Shown: positions 11,276 through 21,886 of the stretch, in pieces | Layout of the letters: each line of letters opens with the position of its first letter | Numbering within the stretch: position 1 is the first letter of the stretch | Assembly: GCF_037042905.1 (NCBI RefSeq) | Contig: NC_087257.1 | Location: forward strand, 13,428,001-13,492,000 | Origin: Lytechinus pictus | Taxonomy: Eukaryota; Echinodermata; Echinoidea; Temnopleuroida; Toxopneustidae | DNA length: 64,000 nucleotides | Reading direction: 5' to 3' | Notes under the pieces: model-generated | The model's input: only the letters and a program-made list of their open reading frames with translations | Told to the model about the DNA's origin: nothing | Database searches by the model: none | Made by a program: the position numbers and the translations under genes

Positions 11276-11861
11276 GGGCACTAGTATTCAACCCGTTTGG
11301 AGAGTTTCCTCAAATATATAGAAATATAGAATTTACCTGAATTTCAGACCCGTCTTATTTTCAAGAGCAAATGCTGGTTATTCTTTTTCTTCAACCAGTT
11401 GACTGTGTGCGCGGGTGATCGAATTATACGGCTACGGATTTTGGTACTAGTATTCAACCCGTCGGCACTAGTATTCAACCTAGCGATGAAAGATGGCCCT
11501 GTCTCTCAATCTGCCCTTGTCCCATCCGACTATGGACTAGACCATTTGAGATGAGACCAAACAGGGAATTAATCAAATCCAGAGACTTACATAGATCTAG
11601 ATCTAATTTAGCAATCTAAACCCTTTTGAGATTTGCTATCAATCCTCACTAGGTTGAATACTAATGCCATTCAGTGCAAAAGGCCATCGCCGCATAATTC
11701 GATCCTCCGCGCATACAGTCGACAGATTGACAACGAAAATACCGACAACAGATTACCCTGGAAATAACAAAGGTATGAAATTAAGATAAATTCCCTATTT
11801 CTAAATATTTTGGGGAATATGTCAAAATCTTTGAATTATGCCGGGTTGAATACTAGTACCC
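11276..11861. repeat. Element bounded by inverted GGGyACTAGTATTCAACCCG
   Basis: The left end gggcactagtattcaacccg and right end cgggttgaatactagtaccc are inverted copies. The core actagtattcaacc recurs internally near 11447 and 11466 and inverted near 11649. This looks like a small DNA element with internal copies of its own terminus. It lies inside the SET-gene intron. Confidence 0.65.
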
Positions 11862-12452
11862 TACTTAGCTGATCCGAAAAATGTGGGGAAGGGTATTTTC
11901 AAACTGTAATTGTTTGTGATCCCTGGGGGCTAGCGAAAAAATAAGCGTAGGGATATTTTCCTTACGACTGGGACTACATATCGCCAGGGGCGTCATATCT
12001 CATAAGTGGCAAATTTCGGAGTAAGCCAGGAAACAATGTTTAAATAGCTGTTTTGACCAAGATATTTTTAGAATTTCGAGATGACGCCCCTCTGGAAATA
12101 TTGGAATTAATCTGCTCTTTCATATGACACCTCATTTATTGAGTATCACCTTCAGGATCACAAAGAATAAAGGTTTGAACTTCAAAAAAAAAAAAACTTT
12201 GACCAATTTTGCATGATCGCGTAATGCACATAGACTGCATAGGGCTGTGTGCAATCTCTATGGGAAGGATTTTAGCACACAACATCGGGTGCGCGATCAG
12301 ACACCCTACTTGCGCAAACAAGATAAATTACTATTTCTGCACCAATACTGCACAGAATTTATACAACATTTAATCACCCCATTAAACCCGTTCGGGAATG
12401 ATCTAAACTGCGAGTTTTATAGTCAGGTTTTTGAAGAAAAATACTGTGGGAG

Positions 12453-12620
12453 GGGGGGGGGGGGCACTCACTCATGTATAATGTCAGACGGGTATGTGCC
12501 ACTTATACAACTGTGGGAGGGTTGTAAGCGGGAGTGGGAGGGAGGACAATCCCCTCCCACACGCTCCCTCGCAATATCTGGCAACCTTCCATTTTCCATT
12601 AATATTACCTCATGACTGGC
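12453..12620 (+). repeat. Dispersed G-tract repeat
   Basis: A run of more than ten G is followed by cactca and ctcatgtataatgtcagacg. The same sequence, inverted, occurs at 7960-8000. It lies in the SET intron and no coding is supported. Confidence 0.55.
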
Positions 12621-12750
12621 CCACCCACATTCAAAATTGTTCCACCGCCACTGTAACCGCCTGCCCGACCACACTCTGATTCCTATAGAGCCCCTTCAAC
12701 GTTTGTTTGGCGGGTATAATATTATAATAAGCAGAAACTTTATTACTTAC

Positions 12751-12922
12751 CAAAGTGCGATTCTTTTATTTGTCATGGGGTTTATCCACTTGAAGAAATA
12801 GCGGAATCCAGTCTGTTCCATTGCCTCCCTCCCATCTCCTTCCTCTCCTGTTATAAGCTCCCCAATATAGCAAAGGAGAAATTCTCCTTTAACCCTGCCT
12901 ATTTGTGTAATGACAGCTCGGC
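12751..12922 (-). CDS. SET-domain lysine methyltransferase, KMT5A-like, N-terminal SET exon
   Basis: A 172-bp exon with acceptor ttgcag and donor GTAAGT. Read in its only open frame it gives RAVITQIGRVKGEFLL, then CYIGELIT, then TGFRYFFKW and RIAL. This is the N-terminal half of a SET domain, with the conserved E-YIGELI strand and the aromatic FRYFFKW region. It ends with TG, which joins the T that opens the 10230-10494 exon to make Cys before VDAT, so the phases agree. It enters with two bases of a split codon, so at least one upstream exon is needed. None is visible before the BEL/Pao insertion begins at 13161. The exon has no ATG and was found from its splice sites. Confidence 0.85.
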
Positions 12923-13160
12923 CTGCAAATTAAGAATATAAATTATGCAAGTAATATTACATGTACTGTATATGTTAATAGTTGGTACCATTGTACATTA
13001 ACTGGTAGTCATAATTGTTGTCCCATATGTACGAATATGTGATGTTTTGACTGCTGATTTTTTTTATACTGTTGTTGCGCATATGCCGCACCCAGACTTT
13101 TTGATATTTTCTCTTCCGAAAATACTCAGGCCTTTACGCCGGCAAATACGGTACATGTAT

Positions 13161-14498
13161 TGTCACGAATTCGTAAGTTCTGACATGTTGTTGCAATGAA
13201 CTACAAGGAAGGCGTCTGTGAACTATATGCTCCCATTTATTAGATTATGTCTAATAACATTGTAGTGTTCAGTTATTCAACAACTGTGTGAGATTCCTGT
13301 AAATAAACAATAAAGGATAAACATATCTTAGTAAAGAAAGCATTTCTGTACATGTATCATCATTCTTTCCCAAAAAATTCATTAAAGACATAAGGAATAA
13401 TCAATCATGCCCTTTAACCATTTTGCTGTCAAAGGTAGAATTTAACTGAAAGTAATAAGAGAGAATTAATGAAACTTTCCTAATTCAGTCTTAATATCAT
13501 TGTTTCCCAATTCCAACAAATCTACCCTATATGATAAGATATCATAATTATCTAGCAACAAACATCTGTGAAAATATATTTGTCTTCAAAATAACAAAAG
13601 GTATAGATTTAATCATTTAAATCTCTAAAACTGTAACAGAAAATTCCTATTGTTTTGTTTCCCTTCTAAATCAATAAAATTCACTTGAAAAACAATTATC
13701 AATATTAGTGGTGATTGAATTATTATTTCACGAATTTTGTGTAAGCAATGTAATTTTAAAGACATCAGTTCTAAGTAACAAGAATTAACTGTAAGACAAC
13801 ATTAACTATCAACAAGAATTAACTGTAAGACAACATTAACTATCAATACTACTGAAAGATAAACAATAACGTCATGAAACCCTGCTATAACACGTGTAAA
13901 CTCCGGGCGGCGGATCACACCAAAATTCCTGGAAATATCAATCTGCGAGCCAACTCGCACGTAAGTTTGTGACCATACCACACCAAATGAGTAGGAAAAA
14001 TAGTGCATAACTTAACTGGCTTGTAAATATGTTAAACAACAATAAATCCTACAAACTTGGATTTAAGAAAATACTCTAAATTCGTAGAGTCATAATCATG
14101 AGTACATCTTAAGAATTGCGTGTCACAAGACAATATTTTGAAGATATCGACCGCAGAGAACTTCCGCGTGTATTCAAGATACGCAAGGTCCTTCGTTGGA
14201 AAGTGTGATGGATTTTCAAAGTATAATCTAAACCTAAATCTCTTCAACAAGGTATTTAAAAGAGGAATACAAAGATATTAATAAACAACACATTCTCATT
14301 AAATCTACAAAAGTTTTTGAGCAAATCTCAACATACCTTGCATAGCATAAGCGTGAAAACTAAGGAAATCTTGTGATCAATCGAATGAAGCAAACTGCTG
14401 TTATTTTACGAACTCGTGTTGTTCTAACTAGTCTACGTACAAGGACACGCGCAAGCGCACAATTTAAAAATACACATATACTTCAACATGTCATGACA
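13161..14498 (-). repeat. BEL/Pao 3' LTR
   Basis: 1,338 bp, paired with 20126-21458. The short inverted ends TGTCA and TGACA are present. Relative to the 5' LTR it carries an extra 5-bp piece in the tgtgtgagattcctg region and lacks one A in gcataagcgtg. The small frames inside are identical in both LTRs and are not considered genes. Confidence 0.95.
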
Positions 14499-14510
14499 TC
14501 CCATCCCCCC
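14499..14510 (-). promoter_or_regulatory. Polypurine tract of the BEL/Pao element
   Basis: On the coding strand ggggggatggga directly abuts the 3' LTR. This is where plus-strand DNA priming is expected during reverse transcription. Confidence 0.8.
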
Positions 14511-14807
14511 AAAGGTGACGGAATGTCACTGAATACACATACATTGTAAACATAACAATACTGAAAATATCACTGGTGGTTGTTCATATAAAAATAAACA
14601 AAACAGTTGATAGAAGTCCAGAGTTCAAGGTTCGAAATTCAACACTTAGATTTCGATGAAAAACGTCCAAAGTTTGATGTTGATGCACTCAAGTTCGAAG
14701 TTAGATATACTAAGAGTCTGGTGAAAATATCCCAAGGTGAAAATATCTCAAGGTGAAAATTTGGCAGAGTTCGGTGTCACCCAACTACTAAAGCCTAAAA
14801 CGTTAAT

Positions 14808-16688
14808 CTATGAACGTTCAGATTCCTTCATTAGCAGAACAAGCTTTGTCACAGGTCTTTTCAGTTTTGTACCGTCCGCGAATCTCACGTCCACTACTCT
14901 GACGAGGTCATCTTTTCCTGGGTAGACACACGTGACTTCCGCCATCTTCCAGGAGCCGCGCTTCAGGTTCTCACCGATGACGAGTACGATGTCCCTCTCT
15001 CCTAAGTTCTCAGCAGATTTCTGCCACTTCTGGCGTGGTGAGAGTTTGTGGATGCACTCCATCCAACGTCGCCAAAACCCATCTACCATGAAATTGCAGA
15101 TCTCCCTACGTTTCCGGTGGTTTCCTTTGTATTCTTCACACGGGACTTCGGGGCATGGTAAGTCACCTCTACCTATCAGGAAGTGGTTTGGCGTTAGTGG
15201 AGGATGATCCGGTGACGATGATTTTGCAGTTAGGGGTCGACCATTGATCAGGCTGGATATCTGGCAGAAAACAGTCTCCCACTCGACGAAAGTCAAACGA
15301 TCAGCTATCACCAGGTGTCTCATACCTTTCTTAACTTCTTGGACCAATCGTTCAACGGCCCCCTGGTGGTGAGGTCCTCCTGGAGGTCCGAATTTCCACT
15401 GAACATTGTACCGTTGGCAATGGTCCTTCAGTACTGTCTGATTCAGTTTCAAGTTCAGTTCATTGATGGTGTTATCAGCTCCTCTGAAGGCAGTGCCATT
15501 ATCGCTGACCAGCAAGGATGGCGCCCCTCTGATGCTTATGAACCGTTCTAGTGCCTGTAGGAACGCTTGTGTAGACAGGTCTTGAACACAGGTGAGGTGC
15601 ACGGCTCTGGTCACTGCACACGTGAACACAGCACAGTAGCCCTTTGTCGTGGTATTCCGGTTCAGCTTTACATTCACTGGTCCAAGGTAATCAACCAATG
15701 TAGTCTTGAATGGGGGTGAGCAAGGAGTGACTCGGAATTCTGGCAAGTCGGCCATCTTCTGTTGAATTGGCTTGCCTCTGTGTCTCCTGCATACGACACA
15801 GTCGTACACCACGCGTTTGGATATGTTCACGTCTCCGACAATCCAGTAATGCTTCCTAACTTCTGTTGCCGTTCTCAAGTGACCCCCGTGAAGGGCATGT
15901 GCATGTCTATCTCTCACGATCAGCAGACTGATGTGGCTCTTCTTAGGGAGAAGATAAGGATGTCGCACATCATATGACAATGGAGCCCTGTCAATTCGTC
16001 CGCCAACACGGAAGACTTGGTCTTCTTCATCGAAGAATGGGTCCAGTTTCATGATGTTAGGATCCTGGAAGTCAACATCTCGCTGTGCTTGTCTTATCCA
16101 GTATAATTCAGCCTCCTTGACAAGTTTTGGAGAAGGGTACATAGAGATCTGTTTTGCGAGCTGCTTCAGCCATTGGTTCTTGGGCAGTTTTTTCACGGAG
16201 AGAACTCTAGCGGTCACCATCTTTAACCTGCACCAGCTGGAGAACTTGGTTGAGTCAACTATCGGAGAAGGCTTAGAGACGACGTTGATTCTGAGAGCCA
16301 GTGTCTTGGCATTCCGGACATGGAATTTTTTCTGTTCTTCGTCTCCAAGGCTCACAGGAACATTTTCTGGTGTCTTTGGCCAAAACGTAGGTGATTGCTT
16401 CAAGTACAGTGGTCCCTCAATGACTTGTCTCATTTCATTGGCAGTTCCTCCTCTGGAAACCAGATCGATAACATTCTGATCTGATGGTACATATGCAATG
16501 TCCTTGATGGGGTCGAACTCTGTTGTGATCTCGCCAACACGATATGCGACGTAGGACCGGAAGGACTTGGATTGACCTCTTACCCAGCTAATGGCAGTCA
16601 TGCTGTCTGTCCAGATCTTGGAATAGGCGATGTTGAGCCGCAAGGCTTTCTTCACAGTAAGCATGAGCCTCGACAACAGAAGGATCGC
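14808..16688 (-). CDS. BEL/Pao pol, RNase H end and integrase
   Basis: In the same frame as the upstream polyprotein, separated by a single TAG at 16689-16691. Counting from 16676, residue 24 is the RNase H aspartate in TDSMTAISWV. The integrase zinc finger follows (HALHGGHL... and CVVC at 293-296). The catalytic triad is D329 (VDYLGP), D392 (SDNGTAF) and E442 (GAVERL). A C-terminal domain with GSWKMAEV resembles the conserved DUF5641-type tail. It would insert the DNA copy into the genome. The frame has no other interruption. It is normally made as part of the polyprotein, so any start inside this segment is artificial. Expression would need readthrough or internal initiation. Confidence 0.9.
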   Translation of the reverse strand, partial: AILLLSRLMLTVKKALRLNIAYSKIWTDSMTAISWVRGQSKSFRSYVAYRVGEITTEFDPIKDIAYVPSDQNVIDLVSRGGTANEMRQVIEGPLYLKQSPTFWPKTPENVPVSLGDEEQKKFHVRNAKTLALRINVVSKPSPIVDSTKFSSWCRLKMVTARVLSVKKLPKNQWLKQLAKQISMYPSPKLVKEAELYWIRQAQRDVDFQDPNIMKLDPFFDEEDQVFRVGGRIDRAPLSYDVRHPYLLPKKSHISLLIVRDRHAHALHGGHLRTATEVRKHYWIVGDVNISKRVVYDCVVCRRHRGKPIQQKMADLPEFRVTPCSPPFKTTLVDYLGPVNVKLNRNTTTKGYCAVFTCAVTRAVHLTCVQDLSTQAFLQALERFISIRGAPSLLVSDNGTAFRGADNTINELNLKLNQTVLKDHCQRYNVQWKFGPPGGPHHQGAVERLVQEVKKGMRHLVIADRLTFVEWETVFCQISSLINGRPLTAKSSSPDHPPLTPNHFLIGRGDLPCPEVPCEEYKGNHRKRREICNFMVDGFWRRWMECIHKLSPRQKWQKSAENLGERDIVLVIGENLKRGSWKMAEVTCVYPGKDDLVRVVDVRFADGTKLKRPVTKLVLLMKESERS

Positions 16689-19600
16689 CTAAAGTTCCTT
16701 TCGAGGAATGCTAGACTGCTTCAGTGGAGTGAGTTTGGCTTTTGCACATACAAATGATAGATGTGCTTCAGTGTCCTCAGGGTGAGACCATCGTAGCCAA
16801 ACACCAATACCCATGGCATCTTCTGAAGCATCGCTTGCTCCGTGCAGGGACACTTCTGGTAAAGGCCTTATCCCCTTGAAAGGCTCTGGGATCAAGCACC
16901 TTGGAATCTCAATGCTAGCTACCTCCTCAAAGTCTCTATTGATGTCTCGTAGAATGGCACAAAGCTCACCCTTGTCGTTGAGAGGGGTAACCCAGTCTAG
17001 GTTTAGCTGCCATAGCTTTTGCAGGAGAATCTTCGGTCTAACGAGGAGCCCAGATAACATGCCAAACACATCGTAATACGAAGCAGTTTGGGCCAGGATA
17101 TTGCACTTGGTAGGAACAAGTAGAGTCGACTTCACCTCCTTTACCCTCAACGTGTCTTTTGAGAGGTTCCATTTAGTGCCCAGGGCAGTGGCATCTGTGC
17201 TGTCTTCTGTTTCGTCGCAGGCTTCTGTCGCATTCGATTGCCATTTTCTGATGGTGAAGTTGCCTTTCTGAAGAGTCTTGCTAAGCTTAGATTTGAGCTC
17301 TAGAGCCTCTGGGACATTAGTGCCAGATTCATTGAGGTCATCAACGTAGAACTGCCTGGCAACCACTTCCTTGAGTTTGTCGTCTTCCGGTGCATGTTCA
17401 TCTACCACATGTCTAAGGGTGACTATAGTGGCAGTTGGTGAGGGCTTGTCCCCAAAGGTGACAGTTGTCAGTTCGTAGACTTGAATTGGGTGGCTAGAAT
17501 TCTCTCGAAACACAAACCTGTGGAATCGAGCATCATCAGATTTGATTTTTATGGCTTGAAACATCTTGCTGACGTCTGCAATGATGCCCACCTCGTTCTC
17601 TCTGAACCTCAGGGCAACTTCAAAGAGATCAGAGTTGATATTCTCACCTTTCATGAGGTAGTCATTCAATGAGTGGCCCTGGAACCTGGCCTTCGCGTCA
17701 TATACCACTCTGACAGGAGTTGTCTTCGAGTCCTTGGTGACAGCGAAATGTGGCAGGAACCACATCTTTTTTCCAGTGCTTCTGTCTCGCTGTAGCTCCT
17801 CTTCTGAGACATGGCGCGAAACACCCCTCTTTAACTGGTCTCTCATCTGTCTACAGTAGATGTCCCAATCTTCATGCCTGTTTTTGAACTGATTCTCAAG
17901 GCTTCTCAACCTTTTGACAGCATAGTTGTAGTTGTCCGGCAGGTCATCGGGTGACTTCCTCCATGGCAGTCTGACTTCGTACGATCCATCAGAAAGCTGA
18001 GTTACGCTCCGTTGCATTGCCTCAGTTGCTTCTTTGTCCAATACATCTGAGGAGCACTTACACTTCTTGGGCTCCAGACCCACAGTCTCCAGACCTATGA
18101 ACTCTTCCAATGGTCCAATGGCTGACACATTGATGTAGTTCAGCAGTGAAGTTGAACTTGTAGACCGTCCTCCTTGAACAAACCAGCCAAAGGGGCATCT
18201 TACAGCGACAGGATCATCAAACTTTTCGCCAAGGATGTATTCTTCCCAGATCATCAAGTGTGTGTTGTCCACACCAAGGAGTCCGTCGATGGTTTCGGAT
18301 GGGGCAGCATGGATATCAATGGCGCTCAGATGCTCATACTGCCGAAGCTGTTCTGGTAGTACAATAGGAGTATCACCGCAGGGTTGATTTATCTCTGTCA
18401 TGGTTAAAGGACATGACCAATTCCCTGCAATATCTTCAATGTAGCAGTCGAACAGTCTCAATTTCCTTGTTATCTTGCTGCCACCAACAAGACTCAGATC
18501 ATGGTCCTGGAAAAGGCCTCTCTCTGTCCTTGGAAGAATCCCTTCCCTTAACAGTGTAGCTTGGCTGCCACCATCCAACAGGATGCGCACCAGGTGCCGG
18601 ACATCGCCACATCGTAGATAACCAACAACAGTAGGTAAAGTGCTTTGAAGCTTCCCTGTCTCGTTGGTGTGGGCTGTTGTCACGTTGATTGAGGTTGAAC
18701 GTGGAGATTCCATAGTGTTGCGTGTTTGGTTTGCAGGACCTTGACCACTCTCTCCGTATATGACAGGGCAGACAGCTGCGAAGTGTGAGTCACTGCCACA
18801 CGTTTGGACTCTGCATGGAGCAACAAACTGACAAGAGTTTTGGTCATGTGGAGGCTTGCCAGCAACACAGTTGTTATGCCCACATCGGTAACAGATACCA
18901 TTCTTTCTCATTACTTTATATTTCTCATTCTGTGGCAGGCTCTTGAACTTGTTGCAGGTCTTCAAGTAGTGCGAGTCTGCATTGGGGTGGATGGCACACT
19001 TGGCGACCCCGGAGTGTCTGGCCTTGCTTGGTTGGCTCTGGTTATCAGAAGTATATGAAGCAGCGCTTGTAGACTTATACACCTTATGTTGTCTTTGTGG
19101 AGGGCCAGGCGAATTGTCCCCACTGTTAGGCTTCGCCTTCTCGAGCAGCAAAAGTTGGCTGTATAACCACTTGACCAGACCGGTGAGGGAATCATCAATC
19201 CTGTCATCTCTAACACCTTTATAATATGCGATGCGGTGTTCCTCTGGGAGCTTCTGCTTAATCTGACTCAACATGATCTTACTGTTAAGCTCTCCAGATA
19301 GGCCAATGGTCTCAGCTTGGGTTTCGAAGTTTTGAAGAGTCTGGACAAAATGACCCATGGCGGGGAGGTTTGTTTTGCCTTTGATCTCGTATGTCCTCAG
19401 GTTCTCTAGATCTTTTAGTAGGCTGTCTACTACTTTGTCCTGATCGCCGTAACACTCATCAAGTACCTGCCAGGCTCGTTCAACACTAATGCACCCTTTG
19501 ATTTTGTCGCGTTCTTTGACATTAATCATTGATTCGGTCAGTTGATGGAAGCATTCCATCTCTGTTAACTCTGTTGCACAGTGGGTGAACAATTCTTTGA

Positions 19601-20075
19601 AACGCTTGTAGTCTCGAAGGTTCCCATTGAAAGTTGGGAATCTCATTCTTGCCATTCTTGGAGCAGCCGACGTAGCGGTGTGGGGCATAGGAGATGGCGC
19701 ATATGAAGCTGGACTGGATCTTGGATGTGGAATTGTAGGTGAAGAGGGGAGAAACTGTTGATTGTCCAGGGGAGATTGAGACTGACGGTCGACGACCCTC
19801 CTTCCCCGTATTAACACCTGGACGTACTCATTTTCACATTCTCCCATCCATTTCTCCTCCACCTCATACTCTCTCTGATCTTCGATGATATCCATCAGCG
19901 CCGAATGTTTCTCTTCCACTTTCTCAAATTGTTGCTCAGCTTTAGTGATGTATTTCTTTAACATGTCTAGATCACCAACGGCATCTGTTGTAAGGCTGTC
20001 AATTGTCGATAATGTTTGCGTCAACTGACCCTTGATGTTTCGTCTTGATAGCTTCAACTTGTTGACGTCAGCCAT
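16689..20075 (-). CDS. BEL/Pao gag-protease-reverse transcriptase polyprotein
   Basis: 1,128 residues from the ATG about 50 bp after the 5' LTR. Residues 1-140 are charged and coiled-coil-like. 145-310 is a gag-type region. 360-436 is rich in Cys and His (CYRC at 395-398, CRVQTC at 421-426, H431, C436) and is the nucleic-acid binding part. The protease active site is LLDGGS at 499-504. Reverse transcriptase has IIADVSKMF (D834) and YVDD (910-913). RNase H starts near 1078 (HGASDASE). The frame then stops at TAG inside RNase H and continues at 16688. Gag and pol share one frame, as is common in BEL/Pao. A single substitution probably created the stop, making this copy defective or dependent on readthrough. 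Confidence 0.92.
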   Translation of the reverse strand: MADVNKLKLSRRNIKGQLTQTLSTIDSLTTDAVGDLDMLKKYITKAEQQFEKVEEKHSALMDIIEDQREYEVEEKWMGECENEYVQVLIRGRRVVDRQSQSPLDNQQFLPSSPTIPHPRSSPASYAPSPMPHTATSAAPRMARMRFPTFNGNLRDYKRFKELFTHCATELTEMECFHQLTESMINVKERDKIKGCISVERAWQVLDECYGDQDKVVDSLLKDLENLRTYEIKGKTNLPAMGHFVQTLQNFETQAETIGLSGELNSKIMLSQIKQKLPEEHRIAYYKGVRDDRIDDSLTGLVKWLYSQLLLLEKAKPNSGDNSPGPPQRQHKVYKSTSAASYTSDNQSQPSKARHSGVAKCAIHPNADSHYLKTCNKFKSLPQNEKYKVMRKNGICYRCGHNNCVAGKPPHDQNSCQFVAPCRVQTCGSDSHFAAVCPVIYGESGQGPANQTRNTMESPRSTSINVTTAHTNETGKLQSTLPTVVGYLRCGDVRHLVRILLDGGSQATLLREGILPRTERGLFQDHDLSLVGGSKITRKLRLFDCYIEDIAGNWSCPLTMTEINQPCGDTPIVLPEQLRQYEHLSAIDIHAAPSETIDGLLGVDNTHLMIWEEYILGEKFDDPVAVRCPFGWFVQGGRSTSSTSLLNYINVSAIGPLEEFIGLETVGLEPKKCKCSSDVLDKEATEAMQRSVTQLSDGSYEVRLPWRKSPDDLPDNYNYAVKRLRSLENQFKNRHEDWDIYCRQMRDQLKRGVSRHVSEEELQRDRSTGKKMWFLPHFAVTKDSKTTPVRVVYDAKARFQGHSLNDYLMKGENINSDLFEVALRFRENEVGIIADVSKMFQAIKIKSDDARFHRFVFRENSSHPIQVYELTTVTFGDKPSPTATIVTLRHVVDEHAPEDDKLKEVVARQFYVDDLNESGTNVPEALELKSKLSKTLQKGNFTIRKWQSNATEACDETEDSTDATALGTKWNLSKDTLRVKEVKSTLLVPTKCNILAQTASYYDVFGMLSGLLVRPKILLQKLWQLNLDWVTPLNDKGELCAILRDINRDFEEVASIEIPRCLIPEPFKGIRPLPEVSLHGASDASEDAMGIGVWLRWSHPEDTEAHLSFVCAKAKLTPLKQSSIPRKEL

Positions 20076-20125
20076 GATGTAAGTTGAAGCAGGTTGATAT
20101 ACACTATTATAATAGTTGTTGAAGA

Positions 20126-21458
20126 TGTCACGAATTCGTAAGTTCTGACACGTTGTTGCAATGAACTACAAGGAAGGCGTCTGTGAACTATATGCTCCCA
20201 TTTATTAGATTATGTCTAATAACATTGTAGAGTTCAGTTATTCAACAACTGATTCCTGTAAATAAACAATAAAGGATAAACATATCTTAGTAAAGAAAGC
20301 ATTTCTGTACATGTATCATCATTCTTTCCCAAAAAATTCATTAAAGACATAAGGAATAATCAATCATGCCCTTTAACCATTTTGCTGTCAAAGGTAGAAT
20401 TTAATTGAAAGTAATAAGAGAGAATTAATGAAACTTTCCTAATTCAGTCTTAATATCATTGTTTCCCAATTCCAACAAATCTACCCTATATGATAAGATA
20501 TCATAATTATCTAGCAACAAACATCTGTGAAAATATATTTGTCTTCAAAATAACAAAAGGTATAGATTTAATCATTTAAATCTCTAAAACTGTAACAGAA
20601 AATTCCTATTGTTTTGTTTCCCTTCTGAATCAATAAAATTCACTTGAAAAACAATTATCAATATTAGTGGTGATTGAATTATTATTTCACGAATTTTGTG
20701 TAAGCAATGTAATTTTAAAGACATCACTTCTAAGTAACAAGAATTAACTGTAAGACAACATTAACTATCAACAAGAATTAACTGTAAGACAACATTAACT
20801 ATCAATACTACTGAAAGATAAACAATAACGTCATGAAACCCTGCTATAACACGTGTAAACTCCGGGCGGCGGATCACACCGAAATTCCTGGAAATATCAA
20901 TCCGCGAGCCAACTCGCACGTAAGTTTGTGGCCATACCACACCAAATGAGTAGGAAAAATAGTGCATAACTAAACTGGCTTGTAAATATGTTAAACAACA
21001 ATAAATCCTACAAACTTGGATTTAAGAAAATACTCTAAATTCGTAGAGTCATAATCATGAGTACATCTTAAGAATTGCGTGTCACAAGACAATATTTTGA
21101 AGATATCGACCGCAGAGAACTTCCGCGTGTATTCAAGATACGCAAGGTCCTTCGTTGGAAAGTGTGATGGATTTTCAAAGTATAATCTAAACCTAAATCT
21201 CTTCAACAAGGTATTTAAAAGAGGAATACAAAGATATTAATAAACTACACATTCTCATTAAATCTACAAAAGTTTTTGAGCAAATCTCAACATACCTTGC
21301 ATAGCATAAAGCGTGAAAACTATGGAAATCTTGTGATCAATCGAATGAAGCAAACTGCTGTGATTTTACGAACTCGTGTTGTTCTAACTAGTCTACGTAC
21401 AAGGACACGCGCAAGCGCACAATTTAAAAATACACATATACTTCAACATGTCATGACA
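20126..21458 (-). repeat. BEL/Pao 5' LTR
   Basis: 1,333 bp, expected to carry the element's promoter. Its outer border is followed by the target duplication TGTAT. The coding strand leaves this LTR at 20126 and enters a short leader before the gag ATG at 20075. Confidence 0.95.
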
Positions 21459-21463
21459 TGTAT

Positions 21464-21886
21464 ACTATTCTTCCTGAGGGCCTAGCTGCAATCATATCAT
21501 ACCCCAGCTGTAGCCAAGCTACAATGATAAGGCGCTCCAAGCATTCAAGGAATTTTTTCCTACCGGGAACCCACTTATTACTGCACCTGGGTGGAGAGTG
21601 AGAAATGTAGATTAATTCCTCGCCAAAGGGCATACATGTAAGTGCTGCAGCGGGAATTAAACCTTGAACCATGTGAGACATAGTCCATGAATCTTTGGGC
21701 CAGAAGTACCTCGTGAAAAGATATACACTGCATGATATGAACAGGGCAATGGGAAGTATACATGTATGCACACTATACACACAATGATGGATACCACACA
21801 AAAGGATGCAAATAAAATCGAAGTTTCAATACAGAATAGTATACCTTTTTTAGGCAGGATTATTATTTCAAATCCTTCCTTGTCCC
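21464..21886. other. Probable old dispersed repeat, no gene
   Basis: The stretch cacctgggtggagagtgagaaatgtagatt followed by cctcgccaaagggcata and gcgggaattaaacc resembles a repeat widely seen in marine invertebrate genomes. This is recognition from memory, not a search. A minus-strand frame (21451-21801) overlaps it and has no recognisable domain. Confidence 0.35.

Larger units (their letters stand above)
10495..12750 (-). other. Intron between the two SET exons
   Basis: This 2,256-bp intron has GTAAGT at its 5' end (12745-12750, minus) and tttcag at its 3' end (10495-10500). It interrupts the cysteine codon before VDAT. It holds the palindromic repeat at 11276-11861, a poly-G dispersed repeat near 12455, and a few regclctcgctc-type stretches near 11030, but no other exon that I recognise. 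Confidence 0.8.
13161..21458 (-). mobile_element. Complete BEL/Pao LTR retrotransposon
   Basis: An 8,298-bp element read on the minus strand: 5' LTR (20126-21458), about 50 bp of leader, gag-pol, polypurine tract, 3' LTR (13161-14498). LTRs begin TGTCA and end TGACA. The 5-bp target duplication TGTAT is intact on both sides (13156-13160, 21459-21463). Domain order is gag, zinc-binding region, aspartic protease, reverse transcriptase, RNase H, integrase, as in BEL/Pao. No envelope-like ORF is seen. The LTRs differ by about a dozen substitutions plus two small indels, near 99% identity by eye, so insertion was fairly recent. One in-frame amber codon breaks pol. No primer-binding site starting TGG was recognised next to the 5' LTR. 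Confidence 0.95.

Noticed and set aside
13802-14250. Two small frames in each LTR
   Set aside because: Present identically in both LTRs as expected of repeat sequence, with no domain and no expected LTR gene.
14932-16479. Several plus-strand frames inside the BEL/Pao element
   Set aside because: Antisense shadows of pol.
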